Of a DNA stretch of 9,403 bases, positions 1-5,261 are shown one piece after another. This stretch comes from Betaproteobacteria bacterium (GTDB taxonomy: Bacteria > Pseudomonadota > Gammaproteobacteria > Burkholderiales > SG8-39). Where the stretch lies: contig JAOUGZ010000074.1 of the NCBI GenBank assembly GCA_029865405.1, positions 1-9,403 on the forward strand. Direction: 5' to 3'. Below the pieces are notes generated by a model that had not been told where the DNA came from, did not search any database, and saw nothing but the letters and a program-made list of their open reading frames with translations. The position numbers were made by a program, and so were the translations under genes. The stretch's first letter is position 1. The number at the start of each line of letters is the position of its first letter.

Positions 1-654
1 TGCCTGCGCCGCGAAGTCATGCTCGCGGAAGAAGCCGCCGTTCGCCTCGGCGTAGCGCACCAGTTCGCGCATCGTGTCGCCTTCGTAGAACCCGGCGCGG
101 CCCTCGTGCGCAATGCGCTCCAGCGACCGGGCGAGGCCCGGGTTGACGAGCGTGGCGCCCTTCTGCAGGAAGATCGCGGCCGCTTCCGGGCACGCCGCGA
201 GCTCGGCCTTCGATGCCTCGATGAACCGCGCGACCCGTGCGCTCACCGGCGCGCCGTCTCGCGCGTAGCCGATTGCCTGCTCGAGGCAGCGCGCCAGCGG
301 CAGGCGGCCGTAGCGCGCGTGCGCTTCCGCCCAGCTCGCCACCGCCCCCGGCACCGTCAGTGTCGCGGGCAGGATGCCCTTGAGCGGGATCTCGGCATGC
401 CCGCGCGTGCGAAACCATTCCCGATCGGCGCTCGCAGCCGCCTGGCCGCCGCCGCAGAGGTAACGGACGGCGCCGGTGCCGCCTTCGTGAATCAGCCAGA
501 ACGCGTCGCCGCCGATCCCGGTCATGTGTGGATAGAGCACGCACAGCGCCGCGCTCGTCGCGATCGCCGCATCGACCGCGGAGCCGCCAGCGCGCAGCAC
601 GTCGACGCCCGCCGCGGACGCAAGGCGGTGCGGCGAGGTGACCAGGCCGCTCAT
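1..654 (-). CDS. gamma-glutamyltransferase-like Ntn hydrolase, N-terminal part (cut by the window edge)
   Basis: The reading frame is open from an ATG at 654 to base 1 (218 codons), so the 3' end, including the autocleavage Thr that starts the small subunit, lies outside the window. The protein starts straight into the family fold: TSPHRLASAAG, then the helix LRAGGSAVDAAIATSAAL (about residues 21-38), then the glycine-rich stretch TGIGGDAFWLIHEG (about 45-58). A later PGAVASWAEAHARYGRLPL and a YARDGAPVS segment are also typical of the large subunit. There is no signal peptide, unlike periplasmic Ggt, so a cytoplasmic enzyme is inferred, as in YwrD-like members. The stretch where glutathione-type enzymes carry the substrate-binding Arg (an RETAP-like motif) reads YLCGGGQAAAS here, so gamma-glutamyl specificity is doubtful. 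Other acylase-type substrates are possible. The ATG overlaps the stop of the upstream permease (ATGA), which implies co-translation and perhaps a shared substrate. Family assignment is firm; substrate is unknown. Confidence 0.88.
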   Translation of the reverse strand, partial: MSGLVTSPHRLASAAGVDVLRAGGSAVDAAIATSAALCVLYPHMTGIGGDAFWLIHEGGTGAVRYLCGGGQAAASADREWFRTRGHAEIPLKGILPATLTVPGAVASWAEAHARYGRLPLARCLEQAIGYARDGAPVSARVARFIEASKAELAACPEAAAIFLQKGATLVNPGLARSLERIAHEGRAGFYEGDTMRELVRYAEANGGFFREHDFAAQA

Positions 655-1538
655 GCGGCGCGCGCCGCCGTGCGCGACTCGTGCCGCGCGAGCAGCAGCG
701 TGGAAGCGAGGATCACTATTCCGCCCGCCACCGTCGCGCCCGCCGGTGCCGTGCCGAAGACGATCCAGCCGAGGATCGCCGCCCACACGAGCTCCAGGAA
801 CTTCACCGACTGCGTCGCCGAGATGTCGGCGACGCGGAACGCGCGCACCATGCAGTAGTGCCCGCCCGCGCCGAGAAAGCCGCAGGCGACGAGGAACGCC
901 CACTGCACGGCGCTCGGCGGGCTCCAGAAGGCGAGCGCGAACGGCGCGAGCAGGATCGACACCCACGCGTGCTGCCACAGCACGACGACGTCCGAGCGGT
1001 CGTAGCGCGTGAGCGCCTTGGCGACGAGATAGGACCCGGCGAACACGGGCGCCGAGGCGAGCATCAGGAGCATGCCCGGCGAGATGCCGGCGAAGCCCTC
1101 GGCCTGGCCCGGCTTGACCACGAGCAGCACGCCGGCGAAGCCGACCAGCACTGCCGTCCAGCGCGCCCCCGTCATGCGCTCGCTCAGGAACAGTACCGCC
1201 CCGATGCAGATGAAGATCGGGCCGGAAAAGCCGATCGCGGTCAGCTCGGCGAGCGTGACGAACGGCAACGCGGCGAACCAGAGCATCATCCCGCCCGTGT
1301 GGAACATCCCCCGCACCAGCTGCAGCCCGGGCGCCTTCGGCCACAGCGCCGCGAGCCCGCCGGGCAGCGCCGTCCCGACCATGACGAGCGCGCCGAGAGC
1401 ATAGCGAAGGAAGCCCACGAGCCAGGGGTCGAGGTCGTAGGACAGGCGCTTCATGATCGTGTTGAGGACGATGAACAGCAGCCCCGAGGCCGCCATCCAC
1501 AGCATGCCGCGCACCGTCGGGACGGGTCTGGGGATCAT
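651..1538 (-). CDS. EamA/DMT-superfamily inner-membrane permease
   Basis: This is a 295-residue integral membrane protein with about ten hydrophobic segments in two tandem EamA repeats (roughly residues 9-140 and 150-285), the usual length and layout of drug/metabolite transporters. Repeat signatures are visible. The first repeat ends in FLSERMTGARWTAVLVGFAG (about 117-136), with the typical Glu120 in SER. The second repeat has KFLELVWAAILGW (about 246-258), where the usual PLE...FGE pattern is modified to FLE...FGT. Such proteins export or import small metabolites. Substrate cannot be told from sequence. I start at the Met at 1538 because the frame upstream to 1592 encodes a charged, non-conserved 18-residue stretch and would run over the start of the divergent gene; the Shine-Dalgarno signal is weak for either choice. 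The gene is followed by the GGT-like gene with a 4-base overlap, so the permease may supply or export that enzyme's substrate or product (inference). Confidence 0.9.
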   Translation of the reverse strand: MIPRPVPTVRGMLWMAASGLLFIVLNTIMKRLSYDLDPWLVGFLRYALGALVMVGTALPGGLAALWPKAPGLQLVRGMFHTGGMMLWFAALPFVTLAELTAIGFSGPIFICIGAVLFLSERMTGARWTAVLVGFAGVLLVVKPGQAEGFAGISPGMLLMLASAPVFAGSYLVAKALTRYDRSDVVVLWQHAWVSILLAPFALAFWSPPSAVQWAFLVACGFLGAGGHYCMVRAFRVADISATQSVKFLELVWAAILGWIVFGTAPAGATVAGGIVILASTLLLARHESRTAARAA

Positions 1539-1572
1539 TTCGAGTTCGGGCTCGATTGTTGCACGCCTGTCC

Positions 1573-1581
1573 TGCCATAAT
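1573..1581 (+). promoter_or_regulatory. extended -10 promoter for the rightward operon
   Basis: The sequence TGCCATAAT is a TGn extended -10 element followed by a five-of-six match to TATAAT. A TTGCAC lies at 1559-1564, but its spacer to the -10 is only 11 bases, too short for a standard -35; an extended -10 element can work without one. Transcription would start near 1587-1589, only a few bases before the ATG at 1591, which also has no Shine-Dalgarno sequence. The element sits in the only clear intergenic space in this half of the window. Predicted by eye. Confidence 0.5.
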
Positions 1582-1590
1582 CGCCCGCGC

Positions 1591-1812
1591 ATGCCGACGT
1601 TTCACGTGCGCTGCGAGGTGGCCGGCAGGGTGGTGCGCATCGAGGCGCGCGCCGGCGCGCGCGTGGCCGCGGAGGACACGCTGCTGCTCATCGAATGCAT
1701 GAAGATGGAGATCCCGGTGCCCGCCCCCGCCGCCGGCGTGCTCGAGACGCTGCACGTCGCCGAAGGCGATGCCGTGGGGGAAGGCCAGCATGTCGCCACC
1801 GTCCGGGCCTGA
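1591..1812 (+). CDS. free-standing biotinyl-domain (BCCP-like) carrier protein
   Basis: This 73-residue protein is a single biotin/lipoyl attachment domain. The biotinylation hairpin is IECMKMEIPVPAPAAG (residues 34-49), with Lys38 as the predicted biotinylated residue between Met37 and Met39. Flanking features are typical of the hammerhead fold: GRVVRIEARAGARV before the hairpin and HVAEGDAVGEGQHVATV after it. Met-Lys-Met points to biotin rather than lipoate. The residue before MKM is Cys36 instead of the common Ala or Ser. Family members carry carboxybiotin between a biotin carboxylase and a carboxyltransferase, yet neither partner is encoded in this window. The gene leads a plus-strand operon and its end overlaps the start of the next gene by 23 bases. 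It may serve a carboxylase encoded elsewhere. It has no recognisable Shine-Dalgarno sequence and starts a few bases after a predicted promoter. Confidence 0.87.
   Translation: MPTFHVRCEVAGRVVRIEARAGARVAAEDTLLLIECMKMEIPVPAPAAGVLETLHVAEGDAVGEGQHVATVRA
1776..1784 (+). promoter_or_regulatory. ribosome binding site that decides the DUF35 start
   Basis: GGGGGAAGG lies five bases before the ATG at 1790, inside the end of the biotinyl-domain gene. It selects 1790 over the in-frame ATG at 1769, which has no such site and whose extra seven residues are not family-like. Confidence 0.6.
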
Positions 1813-2149
1813 GAAGCGCTACTTCGACGCGCTCGCCGCAGGCCGCTTCGAGATCCAGAAGTGCAACGCGTGCGCCCAGCACGTGTTCTACCCGCGCGTC
1901 GTCTGCCCGCATTGCGGCGCGGGCGATCTGGGGTGGGTCGCGGCCAGCGGCCGCGGCACCGTGTACTCAAGCACCGTGGTGCGCCGCAAGCCCGCCGATG
2001 GCGGCGATTACAACGTGTGCCTCGTCGACCTCGCCGAAGGCGTGCGCATGATGAGCCGCGTGGTCGGCGTGCCGCCCGAGTGCGTGACGATCGGGATGAG
2101 CGTGAAGGCGCGCCTCGCCGAGGGCCTGGTGGAGTTCACGCGGGCATGA
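1790..2149 (+). CDS. DUF35 zinc-ribbon / OB-fold acyl-CoA-associated protein
   Basis: This 119-residue protein has the two-part DUF35 architecture. After a short helix (RYFDALAAGRFEIQKC) comes a rubredoxin-like zinc ribbon with C25-x2-C28 and C39-x2-C42 (CNAC ... CPHC). A small OB fold follows from about residue 50 to 117, containing GRGTVYSSTVVRR, YNVCLVDLAEGVRMMSRVVG and IGMSVKARL. DUF35 proteins form complexes with thiolase-fold enzymes. Known examples are the archaeal thiolase/HMG-CoA synthase complex, where DUF35 bridges the two, and the Ltp2-ChsH2 steroid side-chain aldolase, where DUF35 is needed for activity. Here it overlaps the next gene, a thiolase-like protein, by ATGA, so translational coupling and a stable complex are likely. 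It probably provides the acyl-CoA entry surface. It is not predicted to be an enzyme by itself. Confidence 0.9.
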   Translation: MSPPSGPEKRYFDALAAGRFEIQKCNACAQHVFYPRVVCPHCGAGDLGWVAASGRGTVYSSTVVRRKPADGGDYNVCLVDLAEGVRMMSRVVGVPPECVTIGMSVKARLAEGLVEFTRA

Positions 2150-3300
2150 GGGGCTCGGTCGCCATCGCGGGCGTGGGCCTCGCCGGCTGCGGCGAGGCGC
2201 CGGGCTGGACGGAAATGGAAATCGCGGCTGCCGCTGCGAAGAACGCGCTCGACGACGCCGGCCTCACGGCGCGCGACGTGGACGGCATCGTCATCGCCAG
2301 CACCAACATCTTCATGTCCGGGCTCGCCCTCGCCGAACACCTCGGCGTGCGGCCGAAGTTCACCGAGTCGAGCATGGTCGGCGGCTCTTCATTCGTAGGG
2401 CACCTCATCCCGGCGATGCTGGCGCTGAACGCGGGGCTGTGCGACACCATCCTCGTCGCCTACGGCTCGAACCAGCGCACCGGCACCGGGCGCGCGGAGG
2501 CGGGACGCCACAAGATGGCGCTCGACCCGCAGGTGTTCGAGCACCCCTACAAGCCGTTCAATCCACCCACCTCCTACGCGCTCGCCGCGGCACGCCACAT
2601 GCACCAGTACGGCACGACGCGCGCGCAGCTCGCCGAGATCGCGGTGGCGGCGCGGCAATGGGCGCAGCTGAATCCCGAAGCCTTTGCGCGCGATCCGCTC
2701 ACGCTCGAGGACGTGCTGGACTCGCGCATGATCAGCGATCCGCTGACCGTGCGCGACTGCTGCCTGGTGACCGACGGTGGCGGCGCCTACGTGCTGACGC
2801 GCGCCGGGCGCGGCAAGGCGCTGAAGAAAGCCCCTGCGTATCTCCTTGGCGTCGGCGCCGCGCACTGGCACCGGCAGATCTCCTCGATGCCCGACCTCAC
2901 CGTGACCGCGGCGACCGAATCGGGACAACGCGCCTTCGGCATGGCAGGACTCGGACCGAGGGACATCGACGTGGTCGAACTCTACGACGCCTTCACCATC
3001 AACACCCTGCTGTTCCTCGAAGACCTTGGCTTTTGCAAGAAGGGTGAAGGTGGCGCCTTCGTCTCGGGCGGGCGCATTGCGCCGGGCGGAGAGCTCCCGG
3101 TGAACACGAACGGCGGCGGCCTGTCGTGCGTGCATCCCGGCATGTACGGGATCTTCCTGCTCATCGAAGCGGTGCGACAATTGCGCAGGGAGGCCGGGGA
3201 CCGGCAGGTGCGGGACGCCGCCGTCGCCCTCGCGCACGGCAACGGCGGGGTGCTCTCCAGCCAGATAACCGCGATATTGGGAACCCAGGACACGCTATGA
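2146..3300 (+). CDS. thiolase-fold acyl-CoA protein lacking catalytic cysteines (putative retro-aldolase with DUF35)
   Basis: A 384-residue member of the SCP2-thiolase-like family, the usual full length. It opens with VAIAGVGLAG and LDDAGLTARDVDGIVIAS, and ends with the C-terminal domain signatures DIDVVELYDAFT (residues 273-284), GGGLSCVHPGMYGIF (323-337) and AHGNGGVLSSQ (363-373). In true thiolases the nucleophilic Cys lies in a CxSG motif; here that stretch is MVGGSSFVG (77-85), with no Cys. The second Cys, of the C-terminal CxGGG motif, is replaced by HGNGG. His330 in the HPG motif remains, and Tyr334 follows it. This pattern is known from Ltp2-type proteins, which with a DUF35 partner cleave beta-hydroxyacyl-CoA by a retro-aldol reaction using tyrosines. 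I therefore infer a C-C lyase, or another non-thiolytic acyl-CoA reaction, rather than beta-ketothiolase. It overlaps the DUF35 gene before it and the aldolase-like gene after it, both by ATGA. The substrate is unknown. An annotation as acetyl-CoA acetyltransferase would probably be wrong. Confidence 0.87.
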   Translation: MRGSVAIAGVGLAGCGEAPGWTEMEIAAAAAKNALDDAGLTARDVDGIVIASTNIFMSGLALAEHLGVRPKFTESSMVGGSSFVGHLIPAMLALNAGLCDTILVAYGSNQRTGTGRAEAGRHKMALDPQVFEHPYKPFNPPTSYALAAARHMHQYGTTRAQLAEIAVAARQWAQLNPEAFARDPLTLEDVLDSRMISDPLTVRDCCLVTDGGGAYVLTRAGRGKALKKAPAYLLGVGAAHWHRQISSMPDLTVTAATESGQRAFGMAGLGPRDIDVVELYDAFTINTLLFLEDLGFCKKGEGGAFVSGGRIAPGGELPVNTNGGGLSCVHPGMYGIFLLIEAVRQLRREAGDRQVRDAAVALAHGNGGVLSSQITAILGTQDTL

Positions 3301-4076
3301 CCGATCTCTCGCACGTGAACATCCCGTCCCTGCGCAGCAAGGTGAGCGCCGAGGAATGGCAGGCGCGCGTGGACCTCGCCGCCTGCTACCGGCTGATCGC
3401 GCACTACGGCATGAACGACCTGATCTACAACCACGCCACCGCGCGCGTGCCGGGCGAGGAAGGCCACTTTCTCATCAACGCCTACGGCTACGCGTACGAG
3501 GAAGTCACCGCCTCGAGCCTGGTGAAGATCGACTTCGACGGCAAGGTGGTGCTCGACTCGGGCACCGGCTACGGCATCAACCAGGCCGGCTTCGTCATCC
3601 ACAGCGCGATCCACCGCGGCCGCAAGGACGTGGCGTGCGTGATCCATACGCACTCGCCTGCCGGCATGGCGGTGTCGGCGCTGAAGTGCGGTTTGCTCCC
3701 GCTCACGCAGAACGCGATGTTCTTCGGCGAGATCGCATATCACGACTACGAAGGCCCGGCGATCGACCTCGATGAGCAGCAGCGACTGGTGAAGGACCTT
3801 GGCGCGGCCTCGGCCATGATCCTCAGGAACCACGGCCTGCTCAGCGCCGGGCGCACGGTGTGCGAGGCGTTCGTGGTGCTGCACTGGCTCGAGCGCGCCT
3901 GCCAGGCGCAGGTGATGGCGATGGCCTGCAACACCGAGCTGAACCACGCCGGGGCGGACGTGGTGAAGCTGACCAACGAGCGCTACGCGCCCGGCAAGCG
4001 CCGCAAGATCACCGAGCTCGAGTGGCCGGCGCTGCTGCGGATGCTCGACCGGCGCGATCCTTCCTTCCGCGAGTGA
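3297..4076 (+). CDS. class II aldolase/adducin family protein
   Basis: This 259-residue protein is an almost complete class II aldolase/adducin domain (about residues 22-210). The fold markers are YNHATARVPGEEGHFLIN (44-61), ITASSLV-like VTASSLVKIDFDGKVV (70-85), the metal-binding HTH (His117, His119) and RNHGLL with His179 as the third metal ligand. In L-fuculose- and L-ribulose-phosphate enzymes a catalytic acid lies in a PSSE-like segment before the first His pair. Here the equivalent stretch is GYGINQAGFVIHSAIH (91-106), with Asn and Gln and no acid. It therefore belongs to the large uncharacterised branch of the family, and sugar-phosphate aldolase activity should not be assumed. A metal-dependent retro-aldol, decarboxylation or dehydration step is plausible. 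The start overlaps the thiolase-like stop (ATGA), and the enolase-superfamily gene follows 33 bases later, so all three probably act in one pathway. Confidence 0.9.
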   Translation: MTDLSHVNIPSLRSKVSAEEWQARVDLAACYRLIAHYGMNDLIYNHATARVPGEEGHFLINAYGYAYEEVTASSLVKIDFDGKVVLDSGTGYGINQAGFVIHSAIHRGRKDVACVIHTHSPAGMAVSALKCGLLPLTQNAMFFGEIAYHDYEGPAIDLDEQQRLVKDLGAASAMILRNHGLLSAGRTVCEAFVVLHWLERACQAQVMAMACNTELNHAGADVVKLTNERYAPGKRRKITELEWPALLRMLDRRDPSFRE

Positions 4077-4098
4077 TGCGGCTCGCGCACGCCAAGCC

Positions 4099-4103
4099 GA
4101 AGG
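4099..4103 (+). promoter_or_regulatory. ribosome binding site of the enolase-superfamily gene
   Basis: GAAGG lies six bases before the ATG at 4110, in the 33-base gap after the aldolase-like gene. No terminator or promoter is visible in this gap, so the gene is read as part of the same operon. Confidence 0.45.
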
Positions 4104-4109
4104 CCCGGC

Positions 4110-5261
4110 ATGTCCGCCGACCTGAAAATCGCTGAGATCAAGGCCTATCCCACGTCGTTTCCGGTGCCGCCGGAGCACCGCGTCGCGCTCGGCATCGGCA
4201 CCGCCGTCAAGCGCGATGCGGTGGTCGTGAAAGTGAGAACCGAAGGCGGCCTCGTCGGCTGGGGCGAATCGCACCACGGGCGCGCGCATACCGCGGTGGC
4301 AAAGCTGATCGAGACCACGCTCGCACAGCTCGTCCTTGGCATGGACGCATCCGACGTGATCGGCGTGTGGAAAAGGATCTACGACAAGCAGCTCGCGAGC
4401 CACGGCATGGGCGCGGGAACCTGTCTTGCCATGAGCGGCATCGACTGCGCCTTATGGGATATCCGCGGCCAGGCGGCGGGCATGCCGCTCTACCAGCTGC
4501 TTGGCGGTGCGAAGAAAGGCATCCCCGCCTACGCAGGCGGCGTCTCGCTCGGCTTCCAGCCGCCGGGGCCGCTGATCGACGAGCTGCGGCGCAACCTCGC
4601 ACTCGGCTACAAGGCGGTGAAGCTGCGCGTGGGCGACGCGGTGAAGCGCGACGTCGGCCGCATCCGCGCGGTACGCCAGGCCTGCGGCGAGGACCTCGTG
4701 ATCCTCGCCGACGCCAACATCGGCTACAGCGTGGAAGACGTGCGCCGCGTGATGCCGGCGCTCGACGAGCTGAAAGTCGGCTGGCTGGAAGAGCCCTTCC
4801 CGGCGCACGACCATCACAGCTACCGCCAGGCAAAGGGCTTCGGCCGCACCCCGCTCGCCGCCGGCGAAAACCATTACACCCGGTTCGAGTTCAACCGCGT
4901 GATCGAGGACGGCTCGATCACCATCCTGCAGCCCGACCTGTCGAAGACCGGCGGTATTACCGAGGCGCTGCGCATCGCCGCCATGGCCTCGGCGTACAAG
5001 CTGCCGATCCACCCGCACAGCTCGATGACGGGCCTGAACCACGCCGCGTCGATCCATTTCCTCTGCGCGATCGACAACGGCGGCTACTTCGAGGGCGACG
5101 TGTCGCGCGCGAACAAGTTCCGCGACGAGCTGGTGTCGAAACCCTACGAGGTCGACAAGGACGGCAACGTCTGGCCGCTGGACAAGCCGGGCCTCGGGCT
5201 CGAGGTGAACGAGGAGTTCCTCGAGAAGCACCCCGCGATCGAGGGGCCCGGCTACATCTGA
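4110..5261 (+). CDS. enolase-superfamily enzyme, mandelate racemase/muconate lactonizing group (probable acid-sugar dehydratase or cycloisomerase)
   Basis: A full-length 383-residue protein with the N-terminal capping domain (VVVKVRTEGGLVGWGES, about residues 38-54) and a (beta/alpha)7-beta barrel. Barrel-end residues can be read in order: Lys171-x-Arg173 in AVKLRVG on strand 2, Asp201 and Asn203 in LADANIGYS, Glu227/Glu228 in WLEEPF, Glu253 in AAGENHY as the three metal-ligand regions, Asp276 in QPDLSKTGG, and His303 in HPHSSMTG. The Asp/His pair is typical of the mandelate racemase subgroup, whose members abstract a proton alpha to a carboxylate. A Lys-x-Arg pair in place of Lys-x-Lys is a variation that may alter which face is deprotonated. 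The likely substrate is a hydroxy acid or sugar acid or its lactone, but it cannot be specified. As last gene of the operon it could feed a product to the aldolase-like and thiolase-like enzymes. Its stop overlaps the convergent putA stop. Confidence 0.92.
   Translation: MSADLKIAEIKAYPTSFPVPPEHRVALGIGTAVKRDAVVVKVRTEGGLVGWGESHHGRAHTAVAKLIETTLAQLVLGMDASDVIGVWKRIYDKQLASHGMGAGTCLAMSGIDCALWDIRGQAAGMPLYQLLGGAKKGIPAYAGGVSLGFQPPGPLIDELRRNLALGYKAVKLRVGDAVKRDVGRIRAVRQACGEDLVILADANIGYSVEDVRRVMPALDELKVGWLEEPFPAHDHHSYRQAKGFGRTPLAAGENHYTRFEFNRVIEDGSITILQPDLSKTGGITEALRIAAMASAYKLPIHPHSSMTGLNHAASIHFLCAIDNGGYFEGDVSRANKFRDELVSKPYEVDKDGNVWPLDKPGLGLEVNEEFLEKHPAIEGPGYI

Noticed and set aside
19..858. Plus-strand frames antisense to the GGT-like gene and the permease
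   Set aside because: Arg/Ala/His-rich shadow translations; the minus-strand frames have clear family motifs.
1559..1581. TTGCAC as a -35 box for the CATAAT -10
   Set aside because: The spacer is 11 bases, well short of 16-18. The TGn extension explains the -10 better.
1539..1592. Longer permease start at 1592
   Set aside because: It would add a charged non-membrane stretch, overlap the divergent gene's start and remove the only intergenic space; the Met at 1538 lies just before the first membrane segment.
2146..3300. Calling the thiolase-like gene an acetyl-CoA acetyltransferase
   Set aside because: Neither catalytic cysteine is present in the expected motifs.
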